Source: Dyella sp. BiH032 (lineage in GTDB: Bacteria > Pseudomonadota > Gammaproteobacteria > Xanthomonadales > Rhodanobacteraceae). From it: 64,000 bases of DNA. Location: NCBI RefSeq assembly GCF_031954525.1, contig NZ_CP134867.1, forward strand, positions 1,178,001 through 1,242,000, given 5' to 3'. The translations under genes were made by a program, and so were the position numbers. The first letter of the stretch is position 1; every line of letters starts with the position of its first letter. Below the pieces are notes generated by a model, which made no database searches, was not told the DNA's origin, and worked only from the letters and a program-made list of their open reading frames with translations. This document shows positions 9,490 to 18,541 of the stretch, piece by piece.

Positions 9490-9779
9490 TCTCGTATGCC
9501 CCCTGGCATGAAAGAACGGCGAAATGGGATGGGCTTGCCGTACGCCAGCCGCCAATGCCAGCGGGCCTACGGAACGGCGAGGAAGTTGCATCTGAGCATA
9601 TCGGCTGGAGCCGTTTCCACCTTGAGTGCGTTACAGGAGCGGAAAAGATGCCGTAGTCCTCACTTCCGCGTTGGAGGGCATTCGCCATGTCGGTCGTCGC
9701 TGCTGGTCATCACGTCAAAGTCGGCTAGATGGGAGCGACCTATTAGCGCAGATCATCCGACCCGGCGCGGATGTCGTGG

Positions 9780-10190
9780 TCAAGTTTTAGTAGACACCCG
9801 ACTAAGGGATATCACGCGGCGGCTTTTCTCGTAGTCGGCTGGAGATCGATAGCCGAGAGTGGAGTGCAGCCAGTGGGTATTGTAGAAGGCGACGATGTAG
9901 TGGGTGATGTCGGCGATGGCTTCGTTCGCGTTGGCGTAGCGGCGCTGCCGGACGTGCTCCATTTTCAGATTCAGGAAGAACCGCTCCATCACCGCGTTAT
10001 CCCAGCAGTTGCCCTTGCGGCTCATGCTGGCGACCAGTCCGCAGCGTGCCAGCATGTCGCGATGCGCCTGGCTGGCACACTGACTGCCGCGATCGGTGTG
10101 CATAATCAGTCCAGGCGGGGGCTGGCGCAGATGGTCTTGGTCTGAGCCGTAGCGACCATCGGCGCGGTCGTGCGGCGGATATCGGTGGCG
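9780..10190 (-). pseudogene. IS3-family transposase (OrfB) remnant 1
   Basis: From about 10127 down to 9780 the minus strand encodes the end of an IS3-family integrase-type transposase. HTDRGSQCAS, SMSRKGNCWDNAVMERFF (with the catalytic-region Glu), FYNTHWLHSTLGYRSPADYE are all typical. Upstream, to about 10190, the match continues only in another frame, so the gene is broken by a frameshift. The N-terminal half and OrfA are missing. A segment at about 9774-9800 (GGTCAAGTTTTAGTAGACAC) may be the terminal repeat. The element is dead and marks the left edge of the RHS island. Confidence 0.85.
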
Positions 10191-10360
10191 GTTCGCATGG
10201 CTTGCCTGCGGGCGGTAACAACCGGGTGAAAACTTGCGGTCCATCGAGTTTTCTTGCGACAAGCATACGAACCTGCTTACTCTTTTAAAGCGCAAAGGTC
10301 CTGGGGGGGCGGGGACCGGCGCCACGCGTTCGCCGGGACGCAGCCAAAAACGGGGGAATC

Positions 10361-13300
10361 ATGACGAGTCTTTGCGGGCGCGGAGTGCGCCGTGCGGTGC
10401 TGGCTGTTGTTCTGCTGCTTTCCTCTCCGGCCGTCTGGTCGCAAGCCGGTTCGGTCTCGCTGGAGGATGAATACAAGAAGCTGATCCGCGTCAATGAGGA
10501 CGTCCAGCCGCTGGGCGAAACACCCTTTGGCGAGCAGATCAACCTCTACGACGGCAGCATCTCCTTCACCCAGACCGACGTCAGCCAGAAAGGCAATGGC
10601 CTGCCGCTGCTGTTCACGCGCACCTTCCGCGCGGCCGATACCAGCAGTCCTTCGTCGAGGGCGATCGAATTCGCCAGCAACGCGTTCGTCGACTGGGACC
10701 TGTCGGTGCCGAAGATCGAAACGCTATCGGCGGAGGTAAAGTTCACCGACAGCCAGGGACATCAGGTCGACCTGTGGACGTTCATCGGCGAGAACGACCG
10801 ATGCACGCGGTTCAAGAGCGGCGGTACCATCTTCGTGCCGACCAAGCCAGGGCAGGAGCCGGTCGATTGGGAACCCAATGTCTGGTGGCACGGCTATCAG
10901 CTGGAGATTCCCGGTGAAGGGAGCCAGGACCTGCTGCTGCGCGATGCAGGCAACAACCACATCCCGCAAATGCAGCTCCCGGACGGCTCTCCGATGGTCT
11001 TTCCGGTCGTTACGAAAAAGCACTGGGCCATCGGTTGCCTGCCCGCCACGGACAACGGCCAGCCGGGCGAAGGTTTCCTGGCCGTCGCGCCAGACGGCAA
11101 CAAATACTACTTGACCTGGCTGATCTACAAGGACGCGCCGGCGATCGCCCATCCGGGCGGCGGTGCCCTGAAGCGTCGCGTGGCTTCCATGCTGGCGCGG
11201 CGCGTCGAGGACCGCTTCGGCAACTGGCTGCAGTACAGCTACGACGCGCAGGGGAATCTGACCACGATCGATGCCAGCGATGGCCGTCAGCTCACCATCG
11301 CCTATGAGGCCTGGCAGGATCCTTCTGGCTATTACCCGGTCGGCTACCGCGCGACGTCCGCCACGCTGCAGACCGCGGCAGGTGCCCGCCAATGGAGGTA
11401 TTTCTACAGTGCCGATACCAGCGCGCCGCGCCTGATCACGGTGCAGCAACCCGACGGCAGCGCGTGGTCGCTGGACATGGCCGGGATCGTAGGGCCACAA
11501 AGCGAGCTGGTCTCTTTCGACGGCTGTCTTATCGCGACCTGGCCTCAGAACGCCACGTCCAGTACGGCGACCTTGCGTCATCCGTCCGGATTGACCGGCA
11601 GGTTCACCCTTACCTCGACGATCCGCGGACGCTCCTACGTACCCAAGCGCTGCATTCTCGAGCGGGGTGTCTATTACATCGGCATTCCCTCGCTGTTCGT
11701 TTCGGCGTCGTTGACGCAGAAGGTCTTTTCCGGCGCCGGCATGCCCGACCGTACCTGGAACTATGCGTATTCTCCTTCCAACGAGAGCTGGGCCCAGGAT
11801 TGCGGCAGCTGCGGGGACTCGGTATGGACGGATGTCACCGATCCGGACGGACGGGGTACCCGCTACACCTTCAGCAATCGCTTCGATCGAACCGAGAGCC
11901 TGCTGAAACGGGTCGACTACTACGGCGGCGGCGTCGGCACGGATCTTCAGCGCTCAGAAATCAGCAGCTATGCGACTGCCGGCCCGTGGCCGGCGGTGCT
12001 GGGCGACAACCTGCAGTTCGGCATGAACTTCGATCAGTCCGGCACGCTGACGCCGGTGGGCGAGCGCACGCTGCAGCAGGACCAGGGCGATGCCTACACC
12101 TGGCGCGTCACCGGCTTCGACGGGTTCGCCCGGCCCATCCAGGTGCAGCGCTTCAGCAACGTGTCGGGCCAGGCCGCGGTGGAGGAAAAGACCTCCTTGC
12201 TCGACGACTACCCGCATTGGGTGCTCGGTCTGCCGCTGCAAGTGGACAACCTAACGACGGGCGAGACGGTCAGCCGGAACGAATACGATCTTGGCCGGGT
12301 CACGCTGAGCAGGCGCTGGCATTTCGGCCAGCTGGCCATGAGCTATGCCTTCAATGCGCAAGGCCAGCTGGCCTCCTTCACGGATGGCAACACCCACACG
12401 ACCACGCTGAGCGACTACAAGCGTGGCATTCCGCAGACCATCGGCTATCCCGATGGCACCAGTCAGCACCTGGCGGTGGATGATTTCGGACAAATCGCCA
12501 GCATTACGGACCAGGCCGGCAGCACCACGAGTTATGGTTACGACGCCGTGGGGCGCGTCACGTCCATCGTTTATCCAGCGGGCGATGAAGCCGCATGGCA
12601 TCCGAAGACTTTCGCCTACGATTTTGTGCTGACCACGGAGCGCGGCATCGGCGGCGGCCACTGGCGGCGCACGGTAAGCAAAGGGGATTCGCGCGTCGTT
12701 TCCTATTTCGATGTGATGTTGCGGCCCGTCCTGGTCGATACCTACATCGCCAGCGACGGTAATTCGCATATCAGCGCCCGCTCGGATTACGACTGGAAAG
12801 GTCAGAAGACCTTCGCCTCGTATCCGGTCGCCGGTCAGCCCGATCTCGGCGCGATCGGGAGTGGTGTCTTCACCGCCTACGATGCGCTGGGCCGTGTGAC
12901 CAGGATGCAGCAATCCGCAGAAACTGGGTCGCTGACGACGAGCACCGCGTACCTGCCTGGAGCGGGGCGGCAGGTCACCGATGCCAAGGGCTACGTGACC
13001 ACCACGCGCTACCAGGTCTTCGACCAGCCGAACTACGACGCGGTGGTCTCGGTCCAGGCACCGGAAGGCGTGAGTCAGTCCATCGTGCGCGATCTCTACG
13101 GTAACCCCACGGCGATACGGCAGTGGGGCTCGGCCAACGGTTATGTGGCCGACGTGACCAAACAGCTCTACTACGACACATATCACCGCCTTTGCCGTAC
13201 CTGGGAACCGGAAAGCGGAAGCGAAGTCACGGCGTACGATGCCGCCAACAACGTCGATTGGACCGCCTCGGGCCTTTCGATCACCGGCACGGCCTGCGGC

Positions 13301-15751
13301 CAGGAGCAGGTGGCGGAAGCCGCCAAGACGCGCCGGACCTACGACCCGATGAACCGGCTAGAGAAGCTGCTGCCGCCGACGGGAACACAGAGCACACTGT
13401 ATACCTACGATGCGCTCGGCAACGTCAAGCAGGCCGATTCGGGTATCACCAGCTGGGTTGGCGAGCGCAACAAGCTGGGGCAGCTGACCGCCGAGACGCT
13501 GAGCGTCATCGGTAACGGAAGCAATGTCATTCGATATGCCCACGACAGTTATGGGAACTTGCGTTCCATCGCCTATCCTGATGCCACGGTGGTCGATTAC
13601 GCGCCCGATCCCTTGGGGCGCCCCACGCAGGCGGGCAGTTACGCCACCGGCGTCAGTTATCACCCGGACGGCGAGATTGCCCATTTCGTCTATGGCAACG
13701 GCGCCGAGTATCTGGCGCAGAAGAACGCCCGGCAGCTCATCAGCAACTTCACCTATGCGAAAGGCGGGACGATCAATCTCAGCGAAGACTTCGCCTACGA
13801 CAACAACGGAAACATCAGCAGCATCACCGACCTCGCGGGCGGGCCGCGGAGCAAATCGTTCGGTTACGACGCACTCAATCGCCTGGCCAGCGCGCGGGCG
13901 GATAGACTGTGGGGCACGGAAACCTACCAGTACGACCCTCTAAACAACATTCGCAACCGAGGTGGTGCGGGGCAATCGCTAGATTATAACTACGACGCCA
14001 CCAATCGTCTGACGGGCATCACCCAGGCGGGCAACGCGGTGATGACGCTGGGGTACGACGCGCGCGGCAACGTCACCAGCAGGAATGGCAATACGCTGGT
14101 GTTCGACGAAAAGAACCAGCTGACCAGCATCCCGGGCTATGACACCTATGCCTACGATGCCGCCGGACGCCGCGTGCTGAAGGCTCCCGCCAACGGCAGC
14201 AACTCGACCTATTACTTCTATACCCAGGAAGGTCGCCTGCTGTATCAGTACGATGCGACGACGACCAAGACCACGGATTACATCTATCTCGGCAAGAAGC
14301 TGATCGCTCGCGCCGAGGGATCGACGTCCAGAATCCTCGGCCATGTCGATGGCGTGAGCGTCGACGCAAGCGGCAATAACGCCAGCATTACCGGATGGGC
14401 ATGCTCATCGGGCTTGGCGCAATCCATCGCGGTCCATCTGTACGTCGGTGGCCCCTATGGCACGGGCACGATGATCGGCGGGTACACGGCGAACGCGGCC
14501 AGTGAAGCGGCGGTGGCTACGGCTTGTGGCGTCTCGTCGGGCAGCTACCGGTTCGTCATTCCCCTGACCAGTGCCACGCGTTCGCAGTACGCAGGGCAGA
14601 AGATCTATATCCATGGCATTTCTCCCGTGGGTAACGACAACAGCCTGGTGGCCGACTCCGGGGTCTACAGTGTCCCGGCGCTGCCGACGGCGCCGGCCGC
14701 GCCGGCGAGCATCAGTGCCGACAAACTGGCCGATCTGAGTCGCATCAATGTGAGCTGGTCGAGCTCGTCGGGTACGACGAGTTACAAGCTGCAGAAGCAG
14801 TTCAATGGCGGGGCATGGGCAGATGCCTATAGCGGCGCAGCGACCGCGTATGCTATCGACAATCCGGCGGATGGCAGTTACGTCTTCCAGGCCCAGGCGT
14901 GCAATGCCGTCGGATGCAGCGCCTGGGCGGCATCGGGGGCGGTGACCATTGCGCATATTCCGCCGACCCCGGCGTGGATCACTGTGCCGGCGTCCAGCAA
15001 TGGCCCGGTAAGCGTGTCCTGGGCGTCGAGCGCTTATGCCACGTATTACGACCTCTATCAGTCCATCAATGGCGGCGGCTGGACGAGGGTATACAGCGGT
15101 CCTTCGACCAATGTCACCGTGAACGCCACGGTATCCGGCAGCTATACCTTCTTCGTCGCGGCCGGCAACACGAATGGCTGGTCCGGCAACCTTGCCGGCA
15201 GCAGCGCCGTGGCAGTAACGATTCCGCCAAGCGGTTCCCCCTCGATCAGCGTACCGGTAAGCAGCAACTCGGGTGCTTATACGGTCAGCTGGAGCGGCGT
15301 TGGCGGAGCTGCCAGCTATACGCTGGTGGAGCAGGCGAACGGTGGAGGATGGATGACCGTCCAGGCCAACGGGAACACGAGCTGGAGCACTTCCGGCAAG
15401 GGCAATGGCACGTACGGCTACATGGTGCAGGCCTGTAACGCGGGAGGCTGCGGCCCATGGAGCGGAGTGGGGTCGATCAGCGTGGCCCTGGTTCCACCCA
15501 TGCCGACCAATGTGCAAGCCATCGACAGCTTCCCCAGTCCCAAGTCCGAGCGCCTGACCATCAAGTGGAACGCTTCGCCCGGTGCGACGAGCTACCAGGT
15601 CATGCGGATCAACACGGGAGAAATTCTTCAGGCGGGTACGGCGACGTCGCTGGTAGTGGAGAACGGGGCCGTGGGGGAGATTCCGCTCTATGGCTATCAG
15701 GTACGGGCTTGTAATGCCGTGGGATGCTCAGAATGGGCGTATGCGTACTGA
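10361..15751 (+). CDS. Secreted YD-repeat (RHS-type) protein with C-terminal fibronectin-like domains
   Basis: 1796 residues with a signal peptide ending near VWSQA. Residues about 280-1320 carry at least fifteen YD-type repeats such as YDAVGRVTSI, YDALGNVKQ and YDARGNVTS, which in relatives wrap into a hollow shell. A GWAC-containing module spans about 1326-1440, then four fibronectin type III-like units repeat a VxACNAVGCSxW closing motif to the end. The usual RHS-associated core (DPxGxxR...GRFLSxDP) is absent; it is encoded by the next gene. GGGGGAA precedes the ATG. A role as a surface or secreted scaffold for a toxin is inferred from the family. Confidence 0.88.
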   Translation: MTSLCGRGVRRAVLAVVLLLSSPAVWSQAGSVSLEDEYKKLIRVNEDVQPLGETPFGEQINLYDGSISFTQTDVSQKGNGLPLLFTRTFRAADTSSPSSRAIEFASNAFVDWDLSVPKIETLSAEVKFTDSQGHQVDLWTFIGENDRCTRFKSGGTIFVPTKPGQEPVDWEPNVWWHGYQLEIPGEGSQDLLLRDAGNNHIPQMQLPDGSPMVFPVVTKKHWAIGCLPATDNGQPGEGFLAVAPDGNKYYLTWLIYKDAPAIAHPGGGALKRRVASMLARRVEDRFGNWLQYSYDAQGNLTTIDASDGRQLTIAYEAWQDPSGYYPVGYRATSATLQTAAGARQWRYFYSADTSAPRLITVQQPDGSAWSLDMAGIVGPQSELVSFDGCLIATWPQNATSSTATLRHPSGLTGRFTLTSTIRGRSYVPKRCILERGVYYIGIPSLFVSASLTQKVFSGAGMPDRTWNYAYSPSNESWAQDCGSCGDSVWTDVTDPDGRGTRYTFSNRFDRTESLLKRVDYYGGGVGTDLQRSEISSYATAGPWPAVLGDNLQFGMNFDQSGTLTPVGERTLQQDQGDAYTWRVTGFDGFARPIQVQRFSNVSGQAAVEEKTSLLDDYPHWVLGLPLQVDNLTTGETVSRNEYDLGRVTLSRRWHFGQLAMSYAFNAQGQLASFTDGNTHTTTLSDYKRGIPQTIGYPDGTSQHLAVDDFGQIASITDQAGSTTSYGYDAVGRVTSIVYPAGDEAAWHPKTFAYDFVLTTERGIGGGHWRRTVSKGDSRVVSYFDVMLRPVLVDTYIASDGNSHISARSDYDWKGQKTFASYPVAGQPDLGAIGSGVFTAYDALGRVTRMQQSAETGSLTTSTAYLPGAGRQVTDAKGYVTTTRYQVFDQPNYDAVVSVQAPEGVSQSIVRDLYGNPTAIRQWGSANGYVADVTKQLYYDTYHRLCRTWEPESGSEVTAYDAANNVDWTASGLSITGTACGQEQVAEAAKTRRTYDPMNRLEKLLPPTGTQSTLYTYDALGNVKQADSGITSWVGERNKLGQLTAETLSVIGNGSNVIRYAHDSYGNLRSIAYPDATVVDYAPDPLGRPTQAGSYATGVSYHPDGEIAHFVYGNGAEYLAQKNARQLISNFTYAKGGTINLSEDFAYDNNGNISSITDLAGGPRSKSFGYDALNRLASARADRLWGTETYQYDPLNNIRNRGGAGQSLDYNYDATNRLTGITQAGNAVMTLGYDARGNVTSRNGNTLVFDEKNQLTSIPGYDTYAYDAAGRRVLKAPANGSNSTYYFYTQEGRLLYQYDATTTKTTDYIYLGKKLIARAEGSTSRILGHVDGVSVDASGNNASITGWACSSGLAQSIAVHLYVGGPYGTGTMIGGYTANAASEAAVATACGVSSGSYRFVIPLTSATRSQYAGQKIYIHGISPVGNDNSLVADSGVYSVPALPTAPAAPASISADKLADLSRINVSWSSSSGTTSYKLQKQFNGGAWADAYSGAATAYAIDNPADGSYVFQAQACNAVGCSAWAASGAVTIAHIPPTPAWITVPASSNGPVSVSWASSAYATYYDLYQSINGGGWTRVYSGPSTNVTVNATVSGSYTFFVAAGNTNGWSGNLAGSSAVAVTIPPSGSPSISVPVSSNSGAYTVSWSGVGGAASYTLVEQANGGGWMTVQANGNTSWSTSGKGNGTYGYMVQACNAGGCGPWSGVGSISVALVPPMPTNVQAIDSFPSPKSERLTIKWNASPGATSYQVMRINTGEILQAGTATSLVVENGAVGEIPLYGYQVRACNAVGCSEWAYAY

Positions 15752-15763
15752 CCGGGAGCGAAC

Positions 15764-16660
15764 ATGAGCGGCAAAAGTGGATGGTTGGTTCTTTCGCTGC
15801 TTCTCTGGCATGGGATTTCTTCGGCAGGTACGGTGACCTATGTGTATGTGGATCATCAGGGTACTGTCCTGGCAGAGGCCGATGCTGGCGGAAACCTGGT
15901 CGCTCAGTTCGACTATCGTCCTTATGGGCGAGCTGTCGATGGCAGCTCGCAGCTTCCATCTGGGCCTGGTTACACCGGTCACGTCAATGACCGGGAAACC
16001 GGGCTGGTCTATATGCAGGCCAGGTATTACATGACGGATGGACAGTTCTTGAGCGTCGATCCCCTCGGAGTTGAGCCAGGAAACTTGTTCGGCTTCAGCC
16101 GCTATTCCTATGCGAGAGGCAATCCAGTCAATTACATCGATCCTGATGGAAGGCAGGCTAATCAAGCCATGAAGGGTCTCTATTTCTGGCAGCAAATGTC
16201 AGAGCTGAGCGGCCGGCTTGATAACGTCGCTGAAGCCGCTAACAAGAAGATGGAGAAGGTTGATATAAAGATAGACGTAGCAATTGCCCGAGGTCCTGGC
16301 GTCCGGATTCAGCAGAGTCTGCTTCATGGGGAAGGAAGCATTACCTACTTGCCCGTGGCATTCGGTCAGAACGTGAGTGTTGATCTTCAGCCAAGGAAGG
16401 GATTCGTCTTTGATTTTGCGAAAAATTCTTCGGCGAAGAGTACGGATTATTCATTCGGAGGAGGTCCGTCGTTCGAGTATGGCGAAGTGCTACACGCCGG
16501 TCTCGATATCGACTTCAATCCTGGCAAGGGCGGATCATTTACTGCGACTCCGAAGGCTGGCCTTGGATATGGCACGTTTCACTCCTACACTCCTGAAGTA
16601 AAGGTCTTGGAATGGAACTTGTCCGAGAGTTCGGATAATCGTCCTCAAGGAAGCCTGTGA
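15764..16660 (+). CDS. Secreted RHS-associated core protein with unknown C-terminal tip
   Basis: 298 residues with its own signal peptide (MSGKSGWLVLSLLLWHGISSAG). Residues 22 to about 130 are a compact RHS-associated core: VDHQGTVLAEAD, FDYRPYGRA, GYTGHVNDRETGLVYMQARYY, GQFLSVDPLG, YARGNPVNYIDPDG. This is the part the upstream giant lacks. After PDGRQ about 165 residues form a tip I do not recognise; it is glycine-rich with alternating hydrophobics toward the end. The start lies 12 bases after the previous stop behind GGGAG. The tip DNA is clearly lower in GC than its surroundings, as in exchangeable toxin tips. A toxin role is inference. Confidence 0.8.
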   Translation: MSGKSGWLVLSLLLWHGISSAGTVTYVYVDHQGTVLAEADAGGNLVAQFDYRPYGRAVDGSSQLPSGPGYTGHVNDRETGLVYMQARYYMTDGQFLSVDPLGVEPGNLFGFSRYSYARGNPVNYIDPDGRQANQAMKGLYFWQQMSELSGRLDNVAEAANKKMEKVDIKIDVAIARGPGVRIQQSLLHGEGSITYLPVAFGQNVSVDLQPRKGFVFDFAKNSSAKSTDYSFGGGPSFEYGEVLHAGLDIDFNPGKGGSFTATPKAGLGYGTFHSYTPEVKVLEWNLSESSDNRPQGSL

Positions 16661-16935
16661 TGGAAGCCAAATACTCCATAGCCATCGCGGCAGTGTATGC
16701 AACCATCTATGTTTTTGGTGCAAGAGCGCTGTATTCCAGGCTTGGCAGTGTGGATCCGGATCTTTTCTCGGGACTTCCCGCAAAGGATATGTTCTCGGTT
16801 TCCAGAATGATTTTTGACGAACGTCTTCCGAAAGAGGGTTATCCGGTCTGGTTCAAAGTGGCGATGCGGGGGCTGCGAATCATGCTTTATCTTTACCCGC
16901 TGGTTTTGATCTGGGCCTTTTTTGTTATCTCGTAG
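16660..16935 (+). CDS. Small two-helix membrane protein, candidate immunity partner of the RHS tip
   Basis: 91 residues, unrecognised. It has hydrophobic helices at about residues 5-24 and 70-91 around a polar segment with several charged residues. Its ATG overlaps the stop of the RHS-core gene by one base (TGATG), so translation is coupled. Small membrane proteins placed directly after polymorphic-toxin tips are often immunity proteins. Here that role rests only on position, coupling and low GC. A GTG one codon upstream is an alternative start. Confidence 0.6.
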   Translation: MEAKYSIAIAAVYATIYVFGARALYSRLGSVDPDLFSGLPAKDMFSVSRMIFDERLPKEGYPVWFKVAMRGLRIMLYLYPLVLIWAFFVIS

Positions 16936-16959
16936 TCAATGGCACAGTCCCCTTCTTGA

Positions 16960-17245
16960 CGGGGATATCTGGTGGGGCGTGCGGGGCCACGAAATCGAGA
17001 CCCAGGTGACCAAAGAATTGGGTGAGCCGACTCGCAAGAGCCACAAACTTCAGCGGCGAGGTGACTACGTGCATCCCTACAACCACAAACCTAGGTTGAT
17101 GTTTTTTGATTGGCTGGCCGCTTCATTGCTGGCGGGGCCGGCCTATGCCGAGTATCGGGCACCCAAGGACGAGGTAGTGCAACTTGGCACCATCGCCAGC
17201 AAGGTCGAGTCTGTGTCTTTTTACATAGTCTCGAGTTGCTTCTGA
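16960..17245 (+). pseudogene. Remnant of an accessory gene (unknown)
   Basis: An open frame encodes DGDIWWGVRGHEIETQVTKE, then a basic stretch, then a hydrophobic segment with a possible export site (WLAASLLAGPAYAEYRAP) at about 17110-17165. There is no good start codon or ribosome-binding site, and the frame stops just before the transposase remnant. I read it as the broken end of another cargo or immunity-type gene. A 48-residue protein starting at the ATG at 17098 is possible but unsupported. Confidence 0.35.
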
Positions 17246-17253
17246 TCAGGTGA

Positions 17254-17556
17254 TCATCGCGCGTGTCGAGGCCATAAGCTGCCCCGCCAAGCAGACACTT
17301 CAAAAGTAGAACTGCTGGTGGCTTGTTGACGGTACTCGGCGGGCGTGATGTCGCCGAGCGATTCGTGGGGGCGTTGCTCGTTGTAGTCGAGCATCCACCA
17401 GTAGGCCGCCTCACGGACATCTTCCAGTCGGGCAAACAGGTGCTGGTCGGGGATCTCCTCGCGGAAGGTACGGTTGAAACGTTCGATGTAGGCGTTCTGG
17501 TTGGGCTTTCCGGGCTGGATGCACTGAATGGCCACGCCGCTGGCCTTGGCCCACGC
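17254..17556 (-). pseudogene. IS3-family transposase (OrfB) remnant 2
   Basis: The minus strand encodes the last 100 or so residues of an IS3-family transposase: IQPGKPNQNAYIERFNRTFREE (catalytic Glu region), DYNEQRPHESLGDITPAEYRQQ. This differs in sequence from the remnant at 9780, so it comes from another IS group. The upstream part is lost: the match ends abruptly at the tandem repeat starting at 17552. The frame continues but reads only repeat-encoded sequence. It marks the right edge of the RHS island. Confidence 0.88.
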
Positions 17557-17607
17557 AAGCACGCAAGCACGCAAGCACGCAAGCACGCGAGTGCGCGAGT
17601 GCGCGCA
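17552..17607. repeat. Short tandem repeat, 8-bp unit
   Basis: Four perfect copies of CACGCAAG (17552-17583) are followed by three diverged units (CACGCGAG, TGCGCGAG, TGCGCGCA). The repeat starts exactly where the transposase homology stops. The unit count could vary by slippage. Confidence 0.9.
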
Positions 17608-18125
17608 CATGGCATGCGTGCACCTACAGACAACCAAAATCGATTTTGCTAGTGTCGATCCCGTTGCCCGCGTAGCGGTTCCAGACGTGTCTCGGGCAAC
17701 CATGGCAGCAGTGCCATGAGAGCGCGGGCCAAGGGTGCGCCAACACCCCTGACCCGCTGACCATCACCAACTATCAGAGAGTTGATCATGGCTACCCCAG
17801 ATCATACGGCACCCGCACGCCCGCCGATCCCCTCGGCGACACCCCCACCGCTCATCCGGGCCGTCTGCACCCCTCGCAGGCACGGTTGAAGAACCGCGGC
17901 CTAAGTGGTTTTCGCAAGGATTGTCCTTAGCCGTGCAACCCGGCGCGTCGCCTTGCGCGACGGCGGAACGCACTGACGCCGCAGCCCACTTCCTCAATCA
18001 GCCGCCCGGCGCCCAGGCATGGGCCGTCGGTGAACCCTCGAGTCCGTGTGATCGCGGCACGTCGTGCTGTCTGCGGCGTGCCGTTCTCGGAACGGGGAGC
18101 GGCATTTCATGACAAGGAGTTACCC
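17608..18125. other. Intergenic region with hairpin and possible short ORF
   Basis: About 500 bases with no recognised gene. It holds a perfect hairpin CATGGCA-gcag-TGCCATG at 17701-17718. A 33-codon ORF (ATG at 17788, stop 17889) lies behind a weak AGAG. The encoded peptide is proline-rich and matches nothing I know. The region may be a leader for the gene at 18126. Confidence 0.35.
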
Positions 18126-18428
18126 ATGAACGTCTTCGGCGAACCCTGGACCACCCGCCATACGCGTTACTTTTCCGATCCCGACGCCGGCCCGGACGCA
18201 TTGTTGAACGATGCCACCGAGTGGTTGCAGTACGCGCACAGCAGCCTGCTGGTGCTGACGGAGCTGGTGCAAGAACGCGGCAGCCCGGACGAGCAGCGAT
18301 TGACGACGATGCTGGAAGGAATCTGCGCCTTCATCGAGATGGGCACGCGCAGCGCCACCCAGGCGCATCTGCGGATGCAGTGGCAAGGGGTTCGGAGTGA
18401 GGTGGAGCGCTCGACGTCGGTGGCGTAG
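18126..18428 (+). CDS. Small helical protein of unknown function (DUF3077-like pattern)
   Basis: 100 residues, ribosome-binding site AAGGAG seven bases before the ATG. The central part (PDALLNDATEWLQYAHSSLL ... GICAFIEMGTRSATQAHL) is predicted helical. Its pattern of a DAL..A..LL..A helix followed by an IEMG helix resembles small DUF3077-type proteins. That match is from memory of the pattern and is weak. There is no signal peptide or membrane helix, so it is probably cytoplasmic. It stands alone beside the accessory island. Confidence 0.65.
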   Translation: MNVFGEPWTTRHTRYFSDPDAGPDALLNDATEWLQYAHSSLLVLTELVQERGSPDEQRLTTMLEGICAFIEMGTRSATQAHLRMQWQGVRSEVERSTSVA

Positions 18429-18541
18429 CGGGCGCCTCGTCATTTCAGCACCCCTGGCCTGGGCTCATCGCGAGGCGTGAGCTCAGGCAGGTGCCGCGAA
18501 GTGCGTGCAGAGAGGCATCAGACGTGTGGGTCGGCGCCGTT

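Noticed and set aside
15749..15763. Frameshift or stop-codon error splitting one RHS gene into two
   Set aside because: The second gene has its own ribosome-binding site (GGGAG), ATG and a full signal peptide, so it is built as a separate exported protein.
17552..17607. CRISPR-like repeats
   Set aside because: The units are 8 bases without spacers; this is a simple tandem repeat and no cas gene is present.
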